Source: Jackrogersella multiformis
Lineage: Eukaryota; Ascomycota; Sordariomycetes; Xylariales; Hypoxylaceae
NCBI GenBank assembly: GCA_902806575.1
Contig: CADCXD010000011.1
Coordinates: 2,170,001-2,234,000 of the forward strand
Direction of reading: 5' to 3'
DNA: 64,000 nt
Shown here one piece after another: positions 21,434-32,305 of this stretch (positions are counted from its first letter, which is position 1; each line of letters begins with the position of its first letter). The position numbers and the translations under genes are program-made. The notes under the pieces were generated by a model, which ran no database searches, was not told where the DNA came from, and was given only the letters and a program-made list of their open reading frames with translations.

Positions 21434-22866
21434 CTTGAAGTTTTGCTCCGCTTGAAGCTATCACAACTCTCAAGGGCGGGTGGAGGATAGAAGGTATCCG
21501 GCGGCCCTGATTCAACAGCTCAGAGCCGCAGAGGCAGCTTATGTTTGGTGGTATGAGAAAGGGTAACTGTAAAAGTAAGTGTCGTAGGCAATGTCGGTAG
21601 AAATAGGGGAAGGTGGTGTTATTAAGTATTCAATAGAAAGGTCAATAGACTGGTGTAAGCTTAGTATATATCCAGGATGTATGTAAATGGGAGATGTGTC
21701 GCGAAAGTTTCCAGATGATGCTCAGGCCCACGGGTGATGGCCGCCCATTACGTGTACCTAGTATCTAAATAGTGGGTCCGCAGGTTGCAGCTGAAGTCGG
21801 GTAGCGGCATGTGAGCTTAGGTACTCTTAGGCAACTCTTACGTTATCTGTGGCTGACTAGTGTATGTAAGCTAGCTCATCAGCCACATTATCTACGCCAC
21901 GGGGGAGGGGAATATTTAGCAGTACCTACCTATACCTAGGTACCTAGGTAGTTTAACCATCATTTAACGGGACTTCACAGCAAGAACATCATACAACTAA
22001 ACAACACAGAATAACTACCTACCTACCTAGGTACCTAGAACTATGGCATTGCGTTCCCTCCTCCACCAACCCCTTTTCACAGAATACTGTCCTTCCCAAT
22101 AAATCCACAATCCACCAATGCCACACATATATTGCTTCGCTGTATCCCTCACAGCTAGGGTCGACGTTGTAGTCGACAGTCGAGAGGACATGTTATCAAA
22201 CCTGATCTCCAAGGGTGCTGTCGCCTTTGTATGTTCACCAGTGAGCCTTGGCTGGCCACGTTGAGCCCCTATGAATCTTAGGATATTTATTAGAATTCAT
22301 CATCGTACTTGGTCCACGCACTCGAGACAGGAAGCCAGTGTACGATGGAGGATAAGGGTATGCTTTCCCCCATAGTGCACAGACTTGTTCAAGTGAGTGC
22401 AATACGATGACTGAAAGCTAAAGCGAGGTGACGAGTGGCAAGTTCCGACAAGCGACCCCGTATAGAAGCCTTTTGTGTCCCTTGATAACTAAATCCTGCC
22501 ATGGCAGGTACCTAGTTTTTCATGTCTCGTTAACAAGCTTCCGTGTCGCAAACCAAGAAGACTGATGCGAAGATGTGAATTGTGAACTCTCCCTTCACGG
22601 CAATGCCAGGCTGGAGAGTTGTCATCTAAGGAGCTATTGTGCGCCATGCTCAGGGTTTAACAGATCCTTGGAGGAGGCCTGTCGACAGTTTTGAGGCTGA
22701 ATTCAACCTTTCCTGTGACCTGTCCCATACTGGGTTCCCTCACATCAAGAATACTTGCCGGAGCACATGTTCTCATACTAAGATGCATATCGCAGAAGTA
22801 TTAATGTTATACTAGGTAGGCAAAGCTCCAAGCTCTCTTAATACTAGATGGGTGCGAAGCACCCTC
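21434..22866. other. intergenic with palindromic CCTAGGTA clusters
   Basis: Promoter of the ERD2-like gene, then 1 kb without a supported gene. Dense CCTAGGTACCTAGG-type clusters lie at about 21925-21951 and 22014-22038. Confidence 0.5.
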
Positions 22867-23829
22867 CTAGTTTGCGGATGCCATCAACCCACTCTCAGAC
22901 GGAACCGCGAGAGGTAAGCGCCCTGTACCTCTCGGGTTTCTAGTGTTCGCCAGATGCCAGATACTGAATTGGGATAATGTGAAGTCCCTAAAGTTGAAGC
23001 CTTCGTGCTCATCGCCGGTGCTATCCGCGAGCACATCACTATGGTTTGGATTGACTGGCACGCTCGAGCTAGATATGTTGTCATCAAAGTGAACTTGCTT
23101 GTGTCGGCCGTTGTTGCCCGACTTCGACAGAATCGTATCCTTGAGGAGGGGCTTCGAGCGACGAGGCGTGAGGGAGGCCCGCTCTTGTGAGCGACTTTGT
23201 TAGAGTCCAGGGGGCTAGGAACTGACAGATTAGTCCTGTCAGTAATCCCAACAAGACGATCCCATTGTGACAATGTTGTGAAAGGTTTCTCGTGAGGGGT
23301 GTAGGGGAGAACAAAAGGTTCCGAAGGCTCGTAAATTGAAATGTCTTCCCATCTCACCCCTGTCTTGGCTTTCCATCCATCTCCCATCAAGGCCAAGAAT
23401 TCCATCTTGTGTGGGTGTGGGAGATCTGGTAAGCCAGCATTTCCTGTCTCGTGGTTCCAGAAATCAACTCGCCCCGTGCCTCGCAGCAACAACCAGTTCC
23501 AGACTGCCTAGGAGCTGGTCGCACTTCTCAACAAATTGAACCACCTTCTCACGCAGCACACTCTCACGGTCGACACAGGTTGAGCAGGGCTTGTTGAGAA
23601 ATCCTGTAGACAAACGAGTAACGACTGCCTGTCCTCTCCAGATCAGACATAACCATTTCCATAAGACAGAGTTGATCTCAAATTCGATGCCTTCAACACC
23701 AAATGTGGCGTAATCTTCGTTCACACGGTCATCGTCATTAGGAGTGAAGAATGTGGGCTTTTTACAAAGGTTGCAGCATGGAATGCGGAGGGTAAGGATA
23801 CGATGTGGGATCTCGCTTAGTCTTGCCGG
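22867..23829 (-). pseudogene. frameshifted hypothetical protein remnant
   Basis: A coding-like stretch of about 320 codons reads on the minus strand only by changing frame twice. The first part (IPCCNLCKKPTFF, later FLNKPCSTCVDRESVL) is open from 23829 to 23464. The second (RGTGRVDFWNHETGN to PSPLDSNK) is one base out of register. The third (SLTPRRSKPLLKDTIL to SGLMASAN, stop at 22867) is out again near 23170-23215. No GT-AG intron with suitable phase bridges the first jump. A TAG immediately precedes the first part. No family is recognised; two CxxC-type pairs are the only motifs. It abuts the DUF3435 relic head-to-head. A multi-exon gene with unusual introns is the alternative. Confidence 0.4.
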
Positions 23830-23844
23830 CTAATCCAAAACTAG

Positions 23845-25413
23845 GATGTCATGTTCATTTGCTTTCGCAACAACAATCAGCAGCCGGAGCTTGCCATCCA
23901 GCTCACTAAAGATGCTAAGAACATGTCCCATGCACCAGATAGCAAAAGGTGAGCCTGAATAATCCGGCCTATGACATGAGCATTCGTTAACTTGATCGAT
24001 AGGCCGACTCATGCCTTGGCAGAAGGGGACGAGCCGCACTTACTTTGCTTCAATGCTCTCCTTCCCTTCCTTTCACATTTTCTTACCATAGGAGCATTCA
24101 GAGACTATAGCACCATCGATGAACTCTTTAGTATCGTCCCCCCGGAGAAAGTGAGGTCTTGCCAAATTCACTGGAAAGAAGCCTTGCTCAATACACCGTT
24201 CTTCCCGAGCCAGTCTAAACCTCGGGAGGATCGTATCGAGACAGCCAACGCATTTAGCAAGAGAAAACGGGACTTGGGCATCCGTGCAGGATCCTTTGAG
24301 CCACCAACTCAGCATGATTGGAGAGCAGAGGGTTTATTTCAAACAGGTATGCAACCACTTTCCCGTCCTGATGTTATGATATTTACACGTCGTTATGTGT
24401 AGACAAATATTATACAGAAGCAACAAGGATGAGGCAGGCAGCCCAGACCAACAGGGACATTTACGGGACGAATTACCAGCCAAGCAACTCTGGCGTGGAT
24501 GGGCAAGCTCTCTGGATCAAGACTAGAAGAAGGCACGAGGACGTAAGCGACGCATTTCAGGAGATGAGCATACCATACAACCCAAATCTATCCCAAAGGC
24601 TCCCTACAACGCTACAGTATGAACTCGAGACGGGCGCCAACTACGCCAACATAGGGGAGCAAATTGCAAGCTTACAGCTCATGATGGATTCCGGCTCAAT
24701 TCAACAGTTGAAAGAGCTCCAAAAGAAGAGGTATAAGCTGAGAGAGTCGGTACTTCGCACATGGCAAGAAAAGCAGCCATACCTCCACAAGGTGCAGCTG
24801 GAATACCACCGACGTATATTTTATCGCGTTAAGTTCATGATGCCTGAGAGAGCTCGACTAGCGGTCAATTTATTTCAGGAGGGGACCTTACGAAGTAAGC
24901 TAGGATGCTCTGTCCTCGACGATATGATATCGCTCCAGCAACAACGATCAGGCGTCCGCTTTAAACCCGGCCGGGAGGATTGTTTTTGCAACCAGAAAGG
25001 AACGGAAGACTTAAAACTTAGACCCGACTACAACTGGAAGCATATTTACGACTGTCATAAAAATGGTCTTACTAAGGAACTTGGATACGCCGACTTCTGT
25101 TTTCTCTGCCACGAATGGTTCAGTAGAGAAGCAGCATGGGATGAGCATTGCCGCGAGCATTTGAGAAGTCCGAAAAGCTTCCCTCTTCACTTCGACCCGC
25201 TTGTCTACGGCGGAGTGCTCGCTAATCCAGGTTATCATTAGAAACGCTTCACTCAAGCCCCGTGACAGACTGAGGCAGTTTCTTCACCGTCCAAAGTGGC
25301 TAAACCATGTACGTCGACACTTGAAAGACCTAGGGGCAGCAAGAAAAATTGATGGGACGATGGCGCTACAGTGCCCACACCCGGAGCATCAATGTCCAAG
25401 CTCTTTCCTATGA
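23845..25413 (+). pseudogene. truncated, frameshifted DUF3435 tyrosine-recombinase-like gene with C2H2 finger
   Basis: Blocks 23845-23948, 24003-24346 and 24403-25240 splice in phase through two good short introns and read as the C-terminal half of a DUF3435 (FluG-domain) protein. THALAEGDEPHLLCFN and FRDYSTIDELF precede a tyrosine-recombinase-like end: HDWR (HxxR) in THDWRAEGL context, then RQAAQTNRDIYGTNYQ with the candidate Tyr. A C-x2-C-x12-H-x3-H zinc finger is seen in FCFLCHEWF...HCREHL. The usual continuation (CPFCL then RLRQFLHRPKW) is broken: the frame stops at ANPGYH and resumes shifted at RNASLKPRDRLRQFL, consistent with a small deletion near 25240. The N-terminal half is absent. 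DUF3435 proteins include the captains of Starship elements and other non-mobile paralogs. Confidence 0.65.
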
Positions 25414-26244
25414 AGTTATATTAACAGAAGTAGTAGACGGGTTCGTAACACTTAAGTATAATCGGAACGGGGGTTCTTGATTCTAAGGTAACAGTATTAA
25501 TCGTAGAGATCAAATGGCTAATAATGTTTCTAAGTGTTCGTCAGAGAGGCTTGGAGTCCTCTCACTAGTTGTGCTGAATAGTCTTAGATTGATAGCTAGT
25601 TAAGTATAAACTCTATAAGTTACCGTGTAAATCGACGATCCGTGCATGAGAGTTGTCCAAAGCATCGCTCTTAGTCTTTGGGTTGGGGTTTATCGGCAGT
25701 TAAATCAGTTCGAAGTCTCCGCTTTTATATATATTTTAATTGGATAATGAGTGACCCATATCCCATGAGAAAGTACCTAAGTACCTAGTCTACTTAAATA
25801 CTTGCTTAAGTAAGCTTTTTAATCGATAAGGCTATTACTCTTAAACCCCACTTACATAATATAACTGGTCAATTCACCTGTTGTCACTTGACTGAACTGA
25901 ACTGTGGATTTTAATATAGGCTGTCCTCGCAAGCTTACACCTGTTAAATGAGGAAGTCAAGGGACTACCTTCAGGTACAGTACTGGCAGGAACGTGTATA
26001 TAAGCATGACTTTCCCCATCACTCAATACCTAGGTAAGTACCTAAGGTAGTTGGTTAGACAAGTCAATACAACACACGAAGCCTCATATACCGTATCTCT
26101 CAGTAACACCGATCCCTTTCCCCTTCAATTCTTCCATTCATTATTACCCCGTAACTAGCACTTTCACAAGACACCCATATGCCATGGTCATAGGGCTTAT
26201 ATATCAACGTTTAAAATCAAGAACTCTTTTCCGATCATATCAAT
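25414..26244. other. intergenic, AT-rich
   Basis: No gene is supported. CCTAGGTA-type motifs occur near 25778-25790 and 26029-26052. The right part is the promoter of the APH-family gene. Confidence 0.5.
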
Positions 26245-27634
26245 ATGGCGCCTGCCGCTGGCCTACAATATTTTGACGACATTGTCAGAGCTCGTGCGCA
26301 CAGAGAGCGTGATGAGTTCATCGCATCAATTTCCAAAGACCAAATATGTAAGCTGGCATCTTCGTATCATGGTAGCGAACCCTGCTACTACTTCACTGAA
26401 CCTAAACGGGGCAGTTATAACATATGCTTCTTTGTCGCTTTCGACAACGAAGACAAGTGGGTAGTACGCGTTCCTCTTGCGCCTTGTTTGGCGATTGAGG
26501 CTAGGAGTAAAATTGAAAGTGAAGTCGCAACAATGCAGTACGTTTCCGCCTTTTATGTCATTTGCCACGCCGTGTTAACACCGCCGACAGGATTATATCT
26601 GAACGAACGGATATCCCAATACCGAAAGTCGTGGCGCACCAGTCAGGTGAAAGCTCAGAACCGTTATCATCATTTCTCATCCTCGAGTACATGCAAGGTC
26701 AAAGTCTCTCGGACGTCCAGTCAAGTTCATTGTCCAGTGCGCAGCAAGAAAAACTATACATGTCACTAGCTCGGATCTATATCCAACTTAGAAGACTTGA
26801 ATTCCCTTATATAGGGTGTTTACAGCGCGATGAAGCTGGATTCAAGGTGTCCAAAATGGCCATGTCGATTGATATCAACTCGCAGGCGGTAGAAGGACTC
26901 GATCCGTACATTATCCAGACCTCTTACTATGGCGATCAAAACCTCTTAAAGTCTGCTAATGCTTACACATTCATGCTCCTAGACCTTGCCGATAACGCAT
27001 TTACTAAAAGTCGGAAAACGTAACTCAAGATGAGTTTGAAGGTGTAGACGCATTATATCATCTTCACATCTTCCGTAGGCACGTCGAACAATGGTTGGAT
27101 CCTTCCCTTGACCAAGGTCCATATGTCTTGATTCATGGAGACCTTCTGCCTCACAACTTACTTGTTAATAAGGAGATGGATATCACCTGTGTTCTTGACT
27201 GGGAATGGAGCCGCATTGTACCCCAACAATTCTTTAAGCCACCTCTCTGGCTCACTAATCTCGGGCCTCCAACGCTAGCCTTCGACTCGGTCTACAAAAT
27301 GAAGTACCTGAAGTCCTTCGACAAATTCCTTGCCATTACGAGAACATTGGAACGGGAGATTTACGGCAATGAGCTACTATCAAACGAGTGGGAAACGGCA
27401 AAGTCGGACTCAGGGTTCCTTGTAGCTAATGCCCTAGAGAATTGGACGGACATAGACTGGTTCGCTAGCCGATATCTGGGCCGAAGGTACTACACGGAAG
27501 AGACCTTGGAGGAACGTGTATGGGCATTTGTGAACGAAGATCCAAATCGTGGAAATTTAGTCAGGAGGAAGCTCCAGGAGGGGATCACTTTCATGAATGA
27601 GCTAGAGAACTTGCAGGGATTAAAATGTACCTAG
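26245..27634 (+). pseudogene. aminoglycoside-phosphotransferase (APH) family kinase-like, one frameshift
   Basis: Exon 1 (26245-26537) and exon 2 (from 26591) join in phase through a GTACGT...GACAG intron, giving TMQ-IISERTDIPIPKVVAH. The N-lobe contains WVVRVPL and FLILEYMQGQSL (hinge). At 27015-27018 the frame ends in KSRKT-stop. One base added to the AAAA run would continue it as NVTQDEFEGVDALYH, then the catalytic loop HGDLLPHNLLV and the Mg-binding CVLDWEWS, and on to the stop at 27634. So the gene carries all kinase motifs but is split by an apparent 1-nt deletion, unless it is a base-calling error. Fungal APH-fold proteins of this type are numerous and of mostly unknown substrate. The solo LTR begins 46 bp after the stop. 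Confidence 0.65.
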
Positions 27635-27680
27635 GTAATTGCTGTAGATTGAATGAGTCTGTGCCTATCTAGGCTGTCAA

Positions 27681-27977
27681 TGTGATAAGGGCAATACTAG
27701 GGCTTGGAACTAAGGTTCAAATTCGAGTAATAATTCTCTATGGTCTTAAGGTCCTTGCTGATCTCCTCTTCTTGCGAAGTGAAGCGCAGTGACCTATTTG
27801 TATACAATCTGAATATCTCCTTTAGCGCCGTTGGTGCCCTCATAATCCTGTTGGACCAAGTCTCCTGATAAAGCTCATCCGATAACTTTGTTTCATATGT
27901 TCTAACACATCTCGTATTCACCAATATGCATGCATATATTGATCATACTCTGCTTCGTGGAGCCCATCCGTATGGCA
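27681..27977 (+). repeat. solo LTR with 5-bp target-site duplication
   Basis: 297 nt starting TGTGATAAGG and ending CGTATGGCA, bounded by GTCAA at 27676-27680 and again at 27978-27982. The same sequence, mutated, forms both ends of the element at 42578-49502. No internal retrotransposon sequence is present, so this is a solo LTR left by LTR-LTR recombination. It retains GC-rich words that are destroyed in the other copies, such as CTCTGCTTCGTGGAGCC. A 75-codon minus ORF inside it is incidental. Confidence 0.92.
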
Positions 27978-28211
27978 GTCAAGCCGAGGTGTCGGTCTGA
28001 AATCCTAGCCTATCCAATTGTGTGCCTGAATAATCATTTGCAACCAAATCAGCAGAAGAGGGATGCGAAGTCGCAGAAGGAATGTGAGAAAGGCAATCCA
28101 CGTCCTCCAAGATACTTCCATACAGCCCATCGGTGAAGCCACCATAACGACAATTCAGTTCCTTGTGCTCAGGTGGACTATTGTCTTGGGGATAGGGCTA
28201 TCGGGTACTTC

Positions 28212-28556
28212 CTATTTGTCCTGGTCGTCTTCACCCTCCTCTTCCTCCAGGTTGGAAAACATTTCTTGTAGCTCATCTAGTTCCTTCTGGCACTCGCTCA
28301 TTTTCAATTCAATCTCTTCCTTTTCTTTCTTGGTGTCTCTGATGGCCTGACTAAAATTATTGCTAGTTTTCTCCCGGTTTCTCTTCTCTCGTTCTATGCT
28401 GGAAGATTAATTCATTTGATCTTGGTTTTCCTTGTCGATGGATTCTACTGAGTCGGATACTTTCTGTTGGAGATTCTCGATTTCCTTTTTGAGATCCTTG
28501 TAGAGTTCCAGCTTCTCTTTGATCTGTTCTTGAATCTTGTCGCTAATTTTAGACAT
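28212..28556 (-). pseudogene. small coiled-coil protein gene with internal stop
   Basis: Reads 115 codons from ATG at 28556 to a stop at 28212, interrupted by TAA at 28407-28409 (codon 50). Both halves are strongly heptad-like and charged: ELYKDLKKEIENLQQKV before the stop, KEKEEIELKMSECQKELDEL after it, then an acidic end EEEEGEDDQDK. The halves are in the same frame, which argues for one gene with a nonsense change. An intron ending at TTCCAG just after the stop was considered, but no upstream GT has the right phase. No family can be named from coiled coil alone. Confidence 0.5.
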
Positions 28557-29628
28557 GTCGCAGACTTGTGTCGGAAAGCCTTTATGTAAAAGAGAGGGAA
28601 GAACAATGATGTACAGTTAGGTAGTTTTATTCTGTCTGATGCCTGGATGATGATGAGACACGAGACTCAGCTCGAAGAATACGATAGCCTTTTATATACA
28701 GAGATCTTATACAAATCGCCTGGGAGCCCATAGATAAGTAGGTACCTATATGGGTTCTTATGGTCATTGGCTTTGAGTCGTATATTACGCAACTCATATC
28801 CCACGTGTTGACAATACCGAAACTATGCAGAAACCCTGAAAGGCTAATACTGATGCGATTTTTTCTTGGGTGTGAGACTGTTAGACTAGTCCAAGCAGCA
28901 ACGTCCATGGAAATATCATCCATGATTAATCCAAATATATTAACTGGCATACCTAACACGCCTACGCTAGGGCATGGTAACCAAGAAACTACCAGGTGGA
29001 CTTCGACGATCGTTTCCTGACTCGCATTGTCTTTCGTTTGCTTCCTAGCACGATTCGTGAATGATCATTACCTACCTAATATATATCCATTCATTATTAT
29101 CTATCTCTATCAAGGTTATCTACCGCGGTAACCTCATAACGACAGATTGTATGGTATTAATTTTTAAAGCCGAGTCCGTATTTTCGAGAAAAAAGCCAAT
29201 TTCGCTAATGACTGTCCTGGCACCATTGGGACGCTGTCAGCCTCAACCGGCACGCCCTCCTATTCGGTAGCTCTAGCATTCAGGGGTCTTGTCCCAACCC
29301 ATCCCGCCATCTCCAGGGGGTGTGATTTATGCGAGGATTTGCACATTGTGGCTGTGTATCCAGGTAACCATCTAAATATTCGTGTTTAGTCAATAGGACA
29401 TCAAGAAATACGTCAACGGCTTGCAATTTGGTTACTAATATCTCGTGTTTGCTCTGACTCTGGTTTATATGTATTATATTGTTCACTAATCATGTCCGTT
29501 TCGTAAATTCAAGCGTAATGCCAAGCTCTAGTAAGGCGAACCTTTCGTCCTGACATATATCTTGTAACCGATTCCCCGTCCAGTTCGTATATTTCTATAT
29601 TCTCGGCACGCCGATTGTTACTGCTAGA
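28557..29628. other. intergenic between decay zone and TAP-type hydrolase
   Basis: Overlapping ORFs of 110 codons (minus, 28627-28959) and 86 codons (plus, 28760-29020) lack motifs and look like chance. The right third is the promoter of the secreted hydrolase. Confidence 0.45.
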
Positions 29629-31460
29629 ATGGGTATCTTAAATATACTCGTCGTATTAAGCTCGCTCGGTTTCGCCACAGCAAGTCTTGGGAATTGCACT
29701 TTCGAGGAAATATCTCCATCAACAAGTCTTACTTGGTGCCCCTGCGAAGATGTATTTTACTGTGCCAAGCTTCAGGTCTGCTCTCTCTTTTCCTCTATTG
29801 TCGTCTATATGTTAAATGGGTTTTCCTCCTAGGTAATCCTGGACTATCAGAATGAGGATCTTGGTCGAGCTTCAATTCCCCTGATCAAATACCCCGCTGT
29901 ATCTAACTCTTCCGATGGACCATATCAGGGTATGATACTCGTCAACCCCGGTGGACCTGGTGCATCAGGGGTTGACGAAGCTCGGAACAATGCGAGCACT
30001 ATACAGACCATAATTGGGACTAACTGGGACATCGTCGGATTTGACTCTAGGGGCATGTGGCTGAGCGAGCCGGTAGCAAACTGTTCAACTAACACCACTT
30101 CGGATAAGAACAACATTTTGAAGTCCAGGTATGTTCCAAGAGTCACGGATGAGTTTTACGACAGTTACATGGAATTCGGAAAAGAACTAGGCGCACAATG
30201 TGAGAAAACCACGGGAGGGGAGAAGGACGCCGGCCCGCATATGACTACTGCAGTCACCGCTAGAGACATGCTCAGCATCATTGATGAGTTCGCAAAAACA
30301 GAAGACGGCCGCAGGGCCTCGAAACCCGCTGATCTTCTGAACTACTATGGCATTAGCTACGGCACATTCCTTGGGCAGACCTTCGCATCTATGTTCCCTG
30401 AAAGAGTAGGTAATATGATTCTCGACGGCGTTGTTAGTCCAGAAGGTTACTTGACCAACTTTACTTCGGCAAGCGTCACCAATCTAGACGGCATCATCGC
30501 TTCGTTCTTTATCTACTGCCATGCCGCTGGGCCGGAGATTTGTTCATACTACACTGGATCTACTCCGAAGGACATTTACGAGCGCTTCAACCAGTCATTT
30601 GCGCAGCTTGATCCGCAGAAATCAGAGGCCGAGAATTGGGCGAACGCAACAGATCTTGAGGCAGCTCTGCTCACTCTGAAAGTCTCCATGTTAAGCGTCG
30701 CAGATTCGCCATTTTCATATTTTGGTTTATTGCCCGAGATTCTGCAGAGTCTAGAAGTTGCCGTTGCAGGACAAGATGTCGGGCCGTGGACAGAGAAGGT
30801 CGCCGCGGTCATGGGTGATCCTACTCCAGCTAGCTACAAGAAGCAGAATCCAGAATGGAGCCTTGGTGTTATGTGCGCTGACCAGAACAACAAGTTGTAC
30901 AACAAGACGTTGCAGGATTTGAGGCCACTGATCAACGATCTTGAAGACCAGAGCATCATCGGTGAGATCTGGATCAAGGCGGTGCTTGGGTGCACCGGGT
31001 GGCCAATCAAGTCAAACGACGTATTCGCCGGGCCATTCGGCGGCGACACAGCAACGCCCATCCTCTTCGTTAGCAACACTTACGACCCAGTGACGCCTAT
31101 CGAAAAGTAGGTCTTTTCAACTCCCGCCATGCAGTGGTGCTATATGCTAATGTTAGATCATAGCTCTTTGTCCTCAGCGCCAAAGTACAAGAATGCTCAG
31201 GTACTCACCATTGATGGGATGGGTGTAAGTGTATTGTTTATCCATTTACATGTTCCTAGCTGCTAATGGATTTGTAGCACACCAGCGCAGCTTCCAACAA
31301 CCTCTGTGCTTTTGGAAAAATAAGAGCTTATTTTCAAACTACTCAGCTGCCCGGCAATGATTCTTTCTGCCCACTTGAGCAGGGACCTTTTGGCGTTACT
31401 CTGAATGGCACACTGGAGAAGAATATAATGGATGCAAATCTATCGAATCTTGTCGAGTGA
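29629..31460 (+). CDS. secreted TAP-type alpha/beta hydrolase (S33-like tripeptidyl aminopeptidase family)
   Basis: Four exons, 29629-29775, 29833-31106, 31164-31224 and 31278-31460, encode 554 residues. A signal peptide (ILVVLSSLGFATA) and many NxT/S sites indicate secretion. The oxyanion region NPGGPGASG is followed by the nucleophile elbow YGISYGTFLG (S224), an Asp in NTYDPVTP (D467), and a catalytic His in the small last exon, MGHTSAAS (H495). That His comes directly after the last intron, so correct splicing is needed for the triad. All three introns are GT-AG with consistent phase. The family includes tripeptidyl aminopeptidases and related proteases that hydrolyse short peptides; the exact substrate is unknown. 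The gene looks intact, unlike its left neighbours. Confidence 0.88.
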
Positions 31461-32305
31461 TACAGTTACCTTGAGTTGGACTGGTTCCGGAGAGATCACT
31501 AGAACTCAAGAAGTGCACACATTAGCTTTGACAATCGAACCAACCTGCACTTCGACGACCGAGTCGGTGCTGATGGCTTGAGGCCCGATGTAGATAGAGC
31601 AGAGCTTGGGGTCGTCTTATGATCGTGTATCGTAATAGCCCATCATCGAATATACAACGTTAACACCGATTAGGAGTTCTATAATTTGGTGCTAGGTATT
31701 GCTCGATTCATTTGGACTGGCCTGACGGGTAAGACACAGAAGTCGATAAAAAGACGATATCGATACATATGTAAATTACACGATCTGTGGCTTATAGATC
31801 GCCTTGGAAACTCTCAATATTGATTTAATTTCAATTTTATATGATACCAAGGTCCAAAGGCTGTATATTTTCGTGAAGTTGAAAAAGAATGAAATTGTAT
31901 TTAAGGTTATTATGGATTCACATTTCGGGTAAAAATGGGTCGGGAAAATACCTAGGTACCTATCTCCCAACCCCACGCATCCACGAAAGGAAGCCACAGC
32001 AAGGCACCGCTCACAAGCCACACTCAATCAATTGGAACCTGAAATTAATTGAGTACCTAGGTACCTAGGTACCTAGATAGATGCCGGAAGTCAACTGTGG
32101 CGCGTGTCGCGACGCGTCTAACTGCAACAACCTTGATGATATTCTGACAACTTATGGTGATAGATTCAATATAGGCTAAGAGATAGCTTTGTTTTTAGCT
32201 ACAGACATTGGGTTGTGACCGAAATCCTCATGGCGAATAGTAAGCAGAGATCACAACTACCTCAGGACACGAGCTAATACAAGAGCATCAGGTCGTGAAG
32301 AGCGT
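31461..32305. other. intergenic with a long CCTAGGTA palindrome array
   Basis: No supported gene. The array at 32053-32080 repeats TACCTAGG three times; a further copy is near 31951-31963. The right end is the promoter of the putative kinetochore gene. Confidence 0.5.

Noticed and set aside
28627..29020. Overlapping 110-codon minus and 86-codon plus ORFs
   Set aside because: No motif, no splice context and mutual overlap; most likely chance open frames.
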